Shown: positions 34,048 to 44,285 of the stretch, piece after piece
Position numbering within the stretch: the stretch's first letter is position 1
Layout of the letters: every line of letters begins with the position of its first letter
From: Chromatium okenii
Lineage (GTDB): Bacteria > Pseudomonadota > Gammaproteobacteria > Chromatiales > Chromatiaceae
Direction: 5' to 3'
Length of the DNA: 64,000 nucleotides
Assembly: GCF_002958735.1 (NCBI RefSeq)
Contig: NZ_PPGH01000038.1
Span: 1-64,000, forward strand
Program-made: the position numbers and the translations under genes
Notes under the pieces: model-generated
The model's input: the letters and a program-made list of their open reading frames with translations, nothing else
Databases searched by the model: none
What the model was told of the DNA's origin: nothing

Positions 34048-34413
34048 ATGACTAGCCCAACTCTTTTAATAGTTGATGACAGTAAAATGGCGCGAATGAT
34101 GATTCGCCAGTTTATCGTCGATCAACGTCCCGACTGGCGCATTATTGAAGCCATTAGCGGTGATGATGCGTTAAAAATGATTGAGCAAGAATCGCCAACG
34201 TTTTTAAGTTTAGATGTCAACATGCCTGGTATCAGCGGTTTAGAAGTTGCTGGTCGAGTTCGTCTGCATCACCCCGATATTCGCATCGTTCTTTGCACTG
34301 CGAATATCCAAGAAGCAGTGCGTAAAGCTGCCGAAAAGGCTGGCGTTAAATTCGTCGGGAAACCGATTACACCAGCATCTATTAACGCTATGGTGACGTT
34401 GTTTGAGGAATAA
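34048..34413 (+). CDS. CheY-like response regulator
   Basis: A single receiver domain of 121 residues with DD at 10-11, phosphoacceptor D56 (SLDVNMPGISG), CTAN in place of the usual T/S motif, and K in VGKPIT. It is directly followed by a CheC-type phosphatase gene (four-base gap), so this regulator is probably the phosphatase's substrate. Confidence 0.92.
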   Translation: MTSPTLLIVDDSKMARMMIRQFIVDQRPDWRIIEAISGDDALKMIEQESPTFLSLDVNMPGISGLEVAGRVRLHHPDIRIVLCTANIQEAVRKAAEKAGVKFVGKPITPASINAMVTLFEE

Positions 34414-34417
34414 CACT

Positions 34418-35044
34418 GTGTTCCAACTCACCGAGTTGCAGTGCGATGCCATGAAAGAATTATTTAATCTTGGTGTTGGGCGAGCAGCACAAAGTTTGAG
34501 CCTGATGGTACATGATGAAGTTGAATTGTCTACACCAGATATTTTATTGGTGCAACACGATGAAGTCATTTCAACCTTATTGGGTTCAGAATTTAAACAA
34601 TTGAGCATGGTCACGATTGATTTCGTGGGTTCTTTTGATGCAACCGCGATTTTGTTATTTCCAGAACGCAATGCGTTAGCAATCGTCAGTCACATGCTTG
34701 ATCCGCACATGTTACCAGAAGAACTATCGGAATTTGAGCAAGAGGCAATGTGCGAAATTGGCAATATCATTCTCAATGCTTGTATGAGTTCATTAGCAGA
34801 TGAATTTCAAATTGAGTTTGAAGGCGGATTACCGGTGCATTATTTTAGTGATACCGATGCACTGCCACTATTTGGCGTAAAGCAAGCAAATGAAATAAAT
34901 CAAGTAGTGCTGTTGCTACAGATTCATTTATCAATGCGTCAAGAACAAATTCATGGTCATCTACTTTTTTTGCTCAGTGTGAGTTCACTTAACGCCTTAT
35001 TAAAATGTGTCGATGATTATCTTGCGCGATTCGGAGTGAGTTGA
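34418..35044 (+). CDS. CheC-type chemotaxis phosphatase
   Basis: A 208-residue protein starting at GTG 34418, chosen because GAGGAA lies seven bases upstream inside the preceding stop region; a TTG at 34403 is less likely. Two copies of the E-x2-N ... P phosphatase signature are visible: MKELFNLGVGRAA with a later STP, and CEIGNIILN with GGLP. Proteins with this signature dephosphorylate CheY-like receivers. The stop overlaps the next start (TGATG). Confidence 0.85.
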   Translation: MFQLTELQCDAMKELFNLGVGRAAQSLSLMVHDEVELSTPDILLVQHDEVISTLLGSEFKQLSMVTIDFVGSFDATAILLFPERNALAIVSHMLDPHMLPEELSEFEQEAMCEIGNIILNACMSSLADEFQIEFEGGLPVHYFSDTDALPLFGVKQANEINQVVLLLQIHLSMRQEQIHGHLLFLLSVSSLNALLKCVDDYLARFGVS

Positions 35045-36024
35045 TGGATGGGGCGTTTGCTACCAAGTTGCTCGACCATTTACAAAGCGGAGTTGTGCTG
35101 CTTGATCCTCAGGTACAAATTTGCGCTTGGAATCAATGGATGACTCGACATACTGAATTGACGTTTAATGACGTGGTAACTAAATGTATTGACGCAGTTT
35201 TTCCTGAAATTGTGCACAGTCGGCTGCAAGACTGTATTCAACAGGCATTATATTTCAAATTGTCGTCAATGCTGACACCAGCCCTTAATCCAGCGGTTCT
35301 TCCATTGTACCAAAAACCATCAAATCGAAATCTCTCTCAACGCATTGAGCAATTGATATACATCACACCAATTCCACAGGATGAGGAGGTGTTTTGTTTA
35401 ATTCAAATTCAAGACATGACTGCAACCGTGCGTCGCGAACGACGTTTACGAGCGCAATCAACAAATCTTATTGCAACCACCTATCGTGATGCACTCACTG
35501 GTGTTGGGAATCGTCGCCGTTTTGATCACGATTTAGGCGCATTTTTTAGTGATGCTTATCGTAAACAGCAAACCATCGCGCTATTGATGATTGATATTGA
35601 TGATTTCAAAGCCTATAACGATCATCTTGGTCATCTCAAAGGCGATGATTGTTTAATGAAAGTAGCGACGACCTTACAGGAAGGATTGCGCCAGCGTGGT
35701 GATTGCGTATCACGTTATGGCGGTGAAGAATTTGCATTACCACTGCCAGATACTGATATTGATCTTGCTTATTCAATTGCCGAGCGGTTACGTCAATTGA
35801 TTGAAACACTGGAGATTTCGCATCCGGCTTCGCGTACCATGCCACATATCACCGTGAGTATTGGCGTGAGTGCATTAATTCCTAAAGTGGGACAAAATAT
35901 GACCACACTAATTAGTCAAGCGGATCAGGCGCTGTATCAAGCAAAAGATGCTGGACGCAATCGCTGTATTCGCTATACGCCAGAACTAAATACTGCACCA
36001 AAAGAACTGGTTTTGCAGCATTAA
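35044..36024 (+). CDS. diguanylate cyclase with PAS-like sensor domain
   Basis: A 326-residue soluble protein. Residues about 1-135 resemble a PAS domain (LDHLQSGVVLLDPQVQICAWNQW). Residues about 155-320 form a GGDEF domain with active site RYGGEEF and metal-binding DIDDFKAYND. The inhibitory I-site is degenerate: QRGD stands where RxxD is expected, so product inhibition may be weak. It starts inside the CheC-type stop codon. It would make c-di-GMP within the chemosensory cluster. Confidence 0.92.
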   Translation: MDGAFATKLLDHLQSGVVLLDPQVQICAWNQWMTRHTELTFNDVVTKCIDAVFPEIVHSRLQDCIQQALYFKLSSMLTPALNPAVLPLYQKPSNRNLSQRIEQLIYITPIPQDEEVFCLIQIQDMTATVRRERRLRAQSTNLIATTYRDALTGVGNRRRFDHDLGAFFSDAYRKQQTIALLMIDIDDFKAYNDHLGHLKGDDCLMKVATTLQEGLRQRGDCVSRYGGEEFALPLPDTDIDLAYSIAERLRQLIETLEISHPASRTMPHITVSIGVSALIPKVGQNMTTLISQADQALYQAKDAGRNRCIRYTPELNTAPKELVLQH

Positions 36025-36091
36025 ATACTGCCGCACTGTATTCGGTGCGGAGTTAATAGTTATTTCGCGCTTTAATTATAAAAAACTGGAT

Positions 36092-38010
36092 ATGACCGCC
36101 AACAACGCGCAACTGGTGTTTTTACAGGTTTTCCTCGAAGAAGTCGCGGAAGTCCTTCAATCGGTTGAAGATGCGCTGCTGGCGTTGGAACAAAATCAAA
36201 CTGAAACTGAATCGCTTAACGCGGTATTCCGCGCTATGCACACGATTAAAAGTGCTGCAGCTGCTTTTGGTTACACTCCAGTCGTTGATTTTACGCATCG
36301 CGTGGAAACGCTAATGGATGCGGTGCGCGATGGACAGATAATTCTGACACCGCCGCTGATTAAAACTCTATTTGAATGCTGCGATCATATCGCTCGTATG
36401 ATTGATGTTATCACCGCCGATGTTTCTGATGACATACCATTCAATCCCGATTTGCAGCGTGCTGGTGAGATGTTGCTGGCGCGTTTATATCCTTCATCAG
36501 CATCGCCAGATGACCTGATTGCAACTGTTTTACCACTCGTTGAACCTCGTCCAATTTACACCCGTTATCTCGAATTGCTGGCGCTGCCACCGCATGAACA
36601 GATTGATTGCATTGGTGATTTACTGGTCAGTGTTGGGGCACTCACTCCTGCTGAATTGACACAAGCACTGCAAACACAGCGCCATTTAATTCCGACCACC
36701 ACTGCTGATGATACGCAGACAAAACCGCGTTTAGGCGAAATTTTGGTTGAACAGGGTTCAATTAAGCCGTGTGTCCTCGAACATGCAGTAAAAACACAGG
36801 AAACCATTCGCGCAAAACGTCAGAAAATCGCGTCATTCGCGTTGATGCGCAGCGCCTTGGTCATCTTATTGATTTAGTTGGTGAATTAGTAACGAGCAGC
36901 GCCGCCATTCGTGTGATGGTTAAACGCGCCGGCATTGATAACATGACCGAAGTCGTTGATGGCGTTGATTATTTGGTATCGGAAATCCGCGATAACGCGC
37001 TGCAATTGCGTATGGTGGCCATTGGCGAAAGTTTGTCGCGTTTTCGGCGCGTGGTGCGCGATGTTAGTCAAGAACTCAGCAAATCAATTGAATTGTTGAT
37101 TACTGGCGGCGAAACTGAATTAGATAAAACTGTCGTGGAAAAAATCACCGATCCATTGACGCATTTAATTCGCAATGCAGTTGATCATGGAATTGAACTA
37201 CCCGCAGTACGACAGGCAGCTGGGAAATCAACTACCGGCACAATTCATCTTAATGCCTATCACGATTCAGGGCATATCGTGATTGAAATTAACGATGACG
37301 GCGCAGGATTAGATACGGCGCGTATTCGCGCAAAAGCGGAAGCGAAAGGATTAGTTAAACCCGAAGATGTATTAACGCATGATGAAACGCTGCGGCTGAT
37401 TTTTGCACCGGGTTTATCAACAAAAGATCAGGCGACCAATTTATCCGGGCGCGGCGTGGGCATGGATGTCGTGCGACGCAACATTGAAGCCTTACGCGGC
37501 ACAGTAGCATTGGAAAGCCAGCTTGGTCTTGGTACTAAAATCACCATTATTTTGCCACTCACGCTGGCAATTATTGAAGGTTTTTTAGTTGGTGCGGGGC
37601 GCGATCAATACGTGATTCCATTATCGCAAGTCGCCGAATGTGTCGAAATGAATGTGCTTGAAACACGCCAACATTGCGGCGAGCATTACATTAATTTACG
37701 CGGCGAATTATTGCCGTTCATTCGCTTGACTGATTTATTTGAAAATACTGAGGAAACCCGTAGTGCTAACCAACGTGAAAGTCTGGTTGTAGTACGTTTT
37801 GGTCATCATAAAATGGGTTTGGTAGTCGATACGCTGCTCGGCGAATTGCAAACCGTGATCAAACCACTTGGTAAACTATTTGAACGCTTGCGCGGTGTGT
37901 CGGGCGCAACTATTCTGGGTACTGGCGACATTGCTTTAATTCTCGATGTAGCAGAATTAGCAGCAAGTAGTCATGATCATGGCGCAGCAATAAAAAACTT
38001 TATTAAATAA
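36092..38010 (+). CDS. second chemotaxis histidine kinase CheA, frameshifted by a 4-base deletion
   Basis: Hpt domain with H50 (AMHTIKSAAA), no equivalent of the first CheA's 140-250 region, then the paired MshEN-like repeats (GDLLVSVGALTPAEL, RLGEILVEQGSIKP), HATPase and CheW-like domains. Compared with the first cheA, four bases are missing after CGTCAG at 36823, so the frame is lost at the end of the repeats and reopens to 38010. From here to 37970 the DNA is nearly identical to the first cheA, with scattered substitutions. Either the kinase is truly broken or this is an assembly or consensus error between near-identical copies. Confidence 0.88.
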
Positions 38011-38019
38011 CGGATTGAA

Positions 38020-38901
38020 ATGATGCGAAAACCTGATTTAAGCGCCAAATCGCACCCGATGCTGCCGACAACACCAGACGTTGCGCCATTATTAGATTCA
38101 ATTCCGTTATCTGAAAATGATTTCGAACGATTTCGTCGTTTTATTCACGACCGTGCTGGAATTAGTTTAACACCACACAAGCGGCAAATGGTAAGTTCAC
38201 GACTGCAACGGCGCTTGCGGCAATTAGGATTACATAGTTTTAGCGCCTATTTGGATTACATTGCTGCGCCACAACAAGATCAAGAGCGTCAACATCTCAT
38301 TGATTTATTAACAACCAATGAAACTTATTTCTATCGTGAACCAGCACATTTCGAGTTTTTATTACACGATATTTTGCCAGCATATCGTGGTCAATCGCTG
38401 CGCGTATGGAGTGCTGCCTGCTCATCCGGTGAAGAAGTCTATACGCTGGCAATGGTATTGGCGGAAGGTTTAGGCATGGGTGATTGGCAAATTTTTGGCT
38501 CCGATATTAGTACGCGAATGATTGAAGCTGCGCGTGAGGGCGTTTATCCGCTGGAACGTGCAAAACGATTGCCTGCCAATTGGCTGAATCAATACTGTCT
38601 TAAAGGTGTGCGCTCGCAAGCAGGCAATTTATTAATTGATCCGCATCTAAAAGCGCGGGTGCATTTAGAGCAGCATAATTTGAAGCGTCCGCTGCATACT
38701 GGTCAAAAATTTGATGTCATTTTTTTACGCAATGTGATGATTTATTTTGATGTTCCAACCAAACAAGTTGTTATGGATCATTTACAACAGGCGTTGTATC
38801 CTGGCGGCTATCTTTTTCTCAGTCACGTTGAATCATTGCATTCGCTTAAAACTACATTAGAAATGGTGCGACCGTCAGTGTTCCGTAAACCATTAAATTG
38901 A
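38020..38901 (+). CDS. cheR: chemotaxis protein methyltransferase CheR
   Basis: A 293-residue SAM-dependent methyltransferase of receptor glutamates. The N-terminal helical domain (FERFRRFIHDRAGISLTPHK ... SSRLQRRLR) and the catalytic domain (TNETYFYREPAHF, VWSAACSSGEEVYTLAM, FLRNVMIYFD) are complete. It starts at 38020 or 38023. It lies nine bases after the second cheA. Confidence 0.95.
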   Translation: MMRKPDLSAKSHPMLPTTPDVAPLLDSIPLSENDFERFRRFIHDRAGISLTPHKRQMVSSRLQRRLRQLGLHSFSAYLDYIAAPQQDQERQHLIDLLTTNETYFYREPAHFEFLLHDILPAYRGQSLRVWSAACSSGEEVYTLAMVLAEGLGMGDWQIFGSDISTRMIEAAREGVYPLERAKRLPANWLNQYCLKGVRSQAGNLLIDPHLKARVHLEQHNLKRPLHTGQKFDVIFLRNVMIYFDVPTKQVVMDHLQQALYPGGYLFLSHVESLHSLKTTLEMVRPSVFRKPLN

Positions 38902-38931
38902 TGATGGTATAACGAAAATTATTCATTGCTC

Positions 38932-39528
38932 ATGTCGCAACATTCTATTCATCAGGTTCAGAAACATTTCGTTCATCCCGGCGAGCATTACGTCACCGCT
39001 GATCCGATTATTCTTTCTACACTATTAGGTTCATGCGTTTCTGTGTGTTTATTCGATCCGGTGGTGCGCGTCATGGGTATGAATCATTTTTTATTACCGA
39101 TGCGAAATCCAGCTGGTGGAACACTCACCTTAGCTTCTGATGCGGGACGTTATGGATTATGGGCAATGGAGTTATTAATTAACGGTCTATTGAATATCGG
39201 CGCTCGGCGCGAAAATCTTCGCGCTAAAGCATTCGGTGGTGGCAATGTGCTTAATATCGCTACACAGTCGCTCCCCAATCATTTTCAAATTGGCACTGCG
39301 AATGCGCAATTTGTGCGGAAATTTCTCGTGAATGATGGCATTCCATTGATTGCTGAAGACCTTGGCGGAGATCGTGGACGACAAATTCATTTTGATGGCC
39401 GCGATTTTTCAGTGTATTTACGTCGCATTCCGCAGCGTCAAGAAGATCGAATTGCTGCCCATGAGCGAGCGTATTTACATCGCACATTGAAAGATCAACG
39501 CCGACCTGCTCCAGCAGAATTTTTTTAG
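38932..39528 (+). CDS. cheD: chemoreceptor glutamine deamidase CheD
   Basis: A 198-residue CheD. The catalytic cysteine is in LLGSCVSVCLFD and the histidine in GMNHFLLP; AFGGGNVL follows. It deamidates receptor glutamines to methylatable glutamates and can bind CheC-type phosphatases, one of which is encoded 4 kb upstream. ATG 38932 is preferred over TTG 38926. Confidence 0.95.
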   Translation: MSQHSIHQVQKHFVHPGEHYVTADPIILSTLLGSCVSVCLFDPVVRVMGMNHFLLPMRNPAGGTLTLASDAGRYGLWAMELLINGLLNIGARRENLRAKAFGGGNVLNIATQSLPNHFQIGTANAQFVRKFLVNDGIPLIAEDLGGDRGRQIHFDGRDFSVYLRRIPQRQEDRIAAHERAYLHRTLKDQRRPAPAEFF

Positions 39529-39543
39529 AGGACATTTGTTTAA

Positions 39544-40662
<1,119 letters not shown>

Positions 40663-40686
40663 CCAATCAAAAACTACTTTGCAATG

Positions 40687-40710
40687 TATAATTCTGTGTT
40701 TGGAATTATA
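40687..40710. promoter_or_regulatory. perfect inverted repeat upstream of the FHA-like gene
   Basis: TATAATTC and GAATTATA are separated by eight bases. It lies between cheB and the next gene and could be an operator or a weak transcript-end hairpin; no T-run follows. Confidence 0.45.
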
Positions 40711-40803
40711 CCGATGACGTAGGAAGCATTTTCTATTTCAATCAGCAACTAGTTTGTTAACTTCCTAATCACCAGCCTTTACTTGATAACTACGGAGATA
40801 AAA

Positions 40804-41640
40804 ATGAAACTGCTTTCTGATAAAAGAACATATTTCTCTATTTTTGGTGCGATCGGAGGATTAATAAGCGCATTTATTTATATCGGTTTAGGATTTGATA
40901 GTGCGTTTTCGTCATGGATTTTGGGAACGGGCTTTGACGGGATGTGTATAGCAACACTGCTCGCATTTGGTCAAACTAAATATGTTGGAAAAAGTTTCGA
41001 TAAAAAAGCTATTGGTCGAGCAGCTTTAATTGGTGCATTTGGAGGCTTTATCGGTGGCGGTATCGCTTTTTTGGTGGGTTTGCCAATCGTAAGTTTGCTT
41101 GGAGGAGGAACCGATGCCGGGCGTTTTCTTGGTTGGGCGATTGGCGGTATTGTTATAGGATTTGCTGTATCTAAAGTTATCCCTAATCTTAAATCTTCAA
41201 TTGCTAGTTTAGCTGGTGGGGTTGGAGGTTTTTTAGGATGTTTTTTAATGTATCTCATTTCTAGTTATTCTCTTGGCGTTGCGACTACAGGCGCAGCTAT
41301 TGGTTTAGCTATTGCCTTATTTGAAACAGCATTCCGCCAAGTTTGGTTAGAGATTACAATTCGACCAAAAGGATTTTCACTAGAAAAAGAACGTACTGTA
41401 TCGGTGTCACTTGGTGATAAGCCTATAGTTTTTGGCTGTGCTCATGACTCTGACGTAAAGCTGGCTGAAGTCGAAGGAGCTCAAGCTCATTTTGCAAAGG
41501 TGTCTTTAGTTAAAGGAAAAGCAGTTCTTTTTAATATAGTCACCAACAAGACATCTGATCTTGATTACAACGAAGAATTCGATGTTTCCAATGCCCATAT
41601 CGTAGTACGTTCTAAAACGGCTACTGTAAACATTACATAA
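40804..41640 (+). CDS. glycine-rich multi-pass membrane protein with FHA-like C-terminal domain
   Basis: A 278-residue protein with a GGAG site upstream of ATG 40804. Residues about 10-185 contain five or six hydrophobic segments rich in glycine (GAFGGFIGGGIAFLVG, GWAIGGIVIGFAVS, AGGVGGFLGCFLMYL). Residues about 195-278 form a soluble beta-rich tail with VSVSLGDKPIVFGCAHDSDV and a later NAHIVVRS, resembling a degenerate FHA domain. I do not recognise a specific family. It follows the chemosensory run but has its own upstream region. Confidence 0.6.
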   Translation: MKLLSDKRTYFSIFGAIGGLISAFIYIGLGFDSAFSSWILGTGFDGMCIATLLAFGQTKYVGKSFDKKAIGRAALIGAFGGFIGGGIAFLVGLPIVSLLGGGTDAGRFLGWAIGGIVIGFAVSKVIPNLKSSIASLAGGVGGFLGCFLMYLISSYSLGVATTGAAIGLAIALFETAFRQVWLEITIRPKGFSLEKERTVSVSLGDKPIVFGCAHDSDVKLAEVEGAQAHFAKVSLVKGKAVLFNIVTNKTSDLDYNEEFDVSNAHIVVRSKTATVNIT

Positions 41641-41819
41641 CGTTTTTGATCTGTTTCTACTTAAAGTTCAGCGGTTTTTAGATGAATAGACAATGTGTGT
41701 TATTTTGGCAGTAGTACCTGGGTTGGCAGAACAAAATTGTATTAACAATTAAATACTTTTTATTTCTGCTAACCAGGGCATATAAAGCAACATGAATTCA
41801 TTATTTAGGTAAATAAGAA

Positions 41820-42812
41820 ATGACCGCAACATATCACATTTACGGCATTGGCAATGCGTTGGTTGATTTAGAGTATTCCGTAGAAGTGCGAGATTTAAGC
41901 GCACTGGGAATTGATAAAGGCGTGATGACCTTAGTCGATGAAACGCAGCAAGCCAGTATTCTGCATCATTTGCGCGATTATCATCATCAACGCGGTTCTG
42001 GCGGTTCTGCTGCCAATTCGATCATCGCATTTAATCAATTTGGTGGAAAGAGTTTCTATTCATGCAAAGTTGCTGATGATGAATTAGGCTATTTTTACAT
42101 GAATGATCTTCGCGCTGGTGGCGTTGAAACTAATTATCACACGGCAAAAGATCAAGGGCATACCGGGCGTTGCGTGGTATTAGTTACACCAGATGGCGAT
42201 CGCACCATGTGTACTTTTCTCGGTGTGAGCAGCAATTTGTCAACTCGTGAATTGGTGATTGATGCGTTGCGCGATTCCGAATGGTTTTATACTGAAGGTT
42301 ATTTAGTCACGTCCGATTCTGCACGTTTAGCCTCTATTGAAGCAAAACGTATTGCCGATGCAGCAGGTGTGAAAACGGCGATGTCATTGTCTGATCCGAA
42401 TATGGTGAAGTTTTTCAAATCGGGTTTATTGGAAATGATCGGCGGCGGCGTTGATTTAATTTTTGCCAATGAATTTGAGGCAATGGGCATGGCAGAAAGT
42501 GATGATTTAATGCAAGCCGTTGAAGCACTAAAAAAATTAAGCAAGTGTTTTGCAATTACTCGCGGGGCAAAAGGTGCTCTATTGTGGGATGGACAAGCCT
42601 TAATCGAAATCAATTCAATACCAGTAGCTGCAGTTGATACGCTCGGCGCAGGAGATATGTTTGCTGGAGCATTTTTATTCGGGTTAAGTCAAGGATGGGA
42701 TTATCAACGGGCAGGCGAATTAGCTGCTGCTGCGTCAGCTAAATTGGTCACGCATTTTGGGCCGCGTTTGGCAGCAGCGGAAACGCAAGCGGTATTGCGA
42801 GCGTTTATTTAA
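41820..42812 (+). CDS. PfkB-family carbohydrate/nucleoside kinase (adenosine kinase-like)
   Basis: A 330-residue sugar kinase fold. N-terminal GIGNALVDLEYSV and GGSAANSIIAFNQFGG, and C-terminal signature DTLGAGDMFAGAFLFG with the catalytic aspartate. The overall pattern is closest to the adenosine kinase-like members common in proteobacteria; the substrate cannot be fixed from sequence. An imperfect hairpin lies upstream (about 41723-41782). Confidence 0.88.
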   Translation: MTATYHIYGIGNALVDLEYSVEVRDLSALGIDKGVMTLVDETQQASILHHLRDYHHQRGSGGSAANSIIAFNQFGGKSFYSCKVADDELGYFYMNDLRAGGVETNYHTAKDQGHTGRCVVLVTPDGDRTMCTFLGVSSNLSTRELVIDALRDSEWFYTEGYLVTSDSARLASIEAKRIADAAGVKTAMSLSDPNMVKFFKSGLLEMIGGGVDLIFANEFEAMGMAESDDLMQAVEALKKLSKCFAITRGAKGALLWDGQALIEINSIPVAAVDTLGAGDMFAGAFLFGLSQGWDYQRAGELAAAASAKLVTHFGPRLAAAETQAVLRAFI

Positions 42813-42847
42813 AGTTCAATCACTTTTCAAAACAGGGATTTTTTATT

Positions 42848-43183
42848 TTAGGGTGCGGCGTTGTAATCAATGGTAAGTTCGTCATCTATTACAATGTCGC
42901 GTAGGGCGTATAATTCAAAACCATCGAAAACTGCATTGGGTTGTTCGCTGTGATTGAGCCAGCGCAACAAATTGGTTCCACGCCGCCGCATTAACACCTG
43001 CGTTTCCGTATTATAAAACCATAATACATGCGCATCATCTTCATTCATTTCTACGCCTTCAAAAAGACCAATCAATTCCCCTGATACGAAAGTCATACGT
43101 GCAAAACAACCCTGACCGTGAATTGATGATGGCGCAGCATAAACGCGATGATTCAATGAATTGGTATGACGAGAAGTTTTCAT
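42848..43183 (-). CDS. SET-domain protein
   Basis: A 111-residue minimal SET domain: GQGCFARMTFVSGELIG, RWLNHSEQPNAVF and DDELTIDYN match the SAM-binding and catalytic motifs of SET lysine methyltransferases. ATG 43183 overlaps the rsmE stop (ATGA). Such small bacterial SET proteins are widespread and their targets are mostly unknown. Confidence 0.85.
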   Translation of the reverse strand: MKTSRHTNSLNHRVYAAPSSIHGQGCFARMTFVSGELIGLFEGVEMNEDDAHVLWFYNTETQVLMRRRGTNLLRWLNHSEQPNAVFDGFELYALRDIVIDDELTIDYNAAP

Positions 43184-43908
43184 TTGAAATCGCCCCACAA
43201 CGCTTGAATCACTGCAATTGCGGCCAATGGCGCAGTTTCGGTGCGCAAAATGCGCGAACCAAGGCGAACACCTTGAAATCCCTGCTTTTTCACCTGCTGG
43301 CGTTCGCTGGCACTTAAACCGCCTTCCGGTCCAATCAGCAACGTGATTTCGCCATTCGGCGCAGGCAAATTAATCAACGCTTGCGCCGCTTCTGGGTCTA
43401 GCAAGACGCCGCCCGCTGTCCATTCTGCCAGCCACGATTCCAGCGCCAGCGCCGGATCAAGTAACGGCAAACGCCGCCGTCCCGATTGTTCACATGCACC
43501 GATTACCACGCCGCGCCAGTGTTCCAGTCGCCGTGCCAGCCGCTCACCTTCCAGCCGTACCTGACTGCGTTCGGTAAACAGCGGCGTCAGTCTGCTTACT
43601 CCAAGTTCCACGGCTTTTTGCAGCGCGTACTCCATCCGTTCGCCTTTGGACACGCCGAGCGCCAGATGAATCGCCAGCGGCATGGGCGGTTCTGGCGCGG
43701 TTACATCTTGAATTAACGCCGTTGCAGTGGCGCGGTGAGATGTGAGTAAACGCGCTGGGTAATCGCAGCCGTCGCCGTTGAACAAAATGAGCGGGGCGTC
43801 GGCAGCCAGCCGCAGCACCTGCGTTACATGACGGGTTGCGCCGGGCGGCAGTGTGACTGCGTCGCCAACCGCCAGCGGCAAATCAACAAAAATCCGTGTG
43901 TGGCGCAT
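43180..43908 (-). CDS. rsmE: 16S rRNA (uracil1498-N3)-methyltransferase RsmE
   Basis: A 242-residue SPOUT methyltransferase: RIFVDLPLAVGDAVTLP, ALGVSKGERMEYALQKAVELGV, LLIGPEGGLSASE and LGSRILRTETAPLAAIAVIQ. ATG 43908 gives the family N terminus. A truncated second copy of its first codons lies at 46719-46787, on the far side of the RTX protease gene. Confidence 0.95.
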   Translation of the reverse strand: MRHTRIFVDLPLAVGDAVTLPPGATRHVTQVLRLAADAPLILFNGDGCDYPARLLTSHRATATALIQDVTAPEPPMPLAIHLALGVSKGERMEYALQKAVELGVSRLTPLFTERSQVRLEGERLARRLEHWRGVVIGACEQSGRRRLPLLDPALALESWLAEWTAGGVLLDPEAAQALINLPAPNGEITLLIGPEGGLSASERQQVKKQGFQGVRLGSRILRTETAPLAAIAVIQALWGDFK

Positions 43909-44285
43909 CAGAATTTTTCTGCTCTCAAATAGCAAATGCGGCGAGTGTATCGCCGCATTTCACGCGGTTGATACATAGTACTCAATAACCTACTAATTTT
44001 TACCATTTGCTACTAATCACTGGTTTGACATCATCGCCACATCATGATTAGTATGTTTATAACAACGTGTACCTTATGGCGATAACCAAGCCCGCGTTGT
44101 TAATTGAGCTCTTTAACAAGTTCGAGTATGTGGTTGCTAACACGAGTTGTTAGCGTAAAACTTGAAACACATCTTAAGAGTTAGAGCACGAAGTGTTTAT
44201 TTCGTGCCTTGGTAGATACACCCGACAACGCCGGTTACGGATCAAGTTGTCGCAGTTAACGAAAGTTAAGAAAAATGTATCGGAT
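43909..44285. other. intergenic region with boxB/boxA-like rRNA antitermination sequence
   Basis: No gene. TAACAACG (44060-44067) pairs with CGTTGTTA (44095-44102), and GAGCTCTTTAACAA (44107-44120) follows, matching the boxA of rRNA leaders and spacers. Further on, GAAACACATCTTAAGAG and GTGCCTTGGTAG (44204-44215) faintly recall the end of a 16S-23S spacer and the start of 23S rRNA, around a GCACGAA/TTCGTGC hairpin (44186-44207). No rRNA gene follows, so this may be a relic. Confidence 0.5.
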
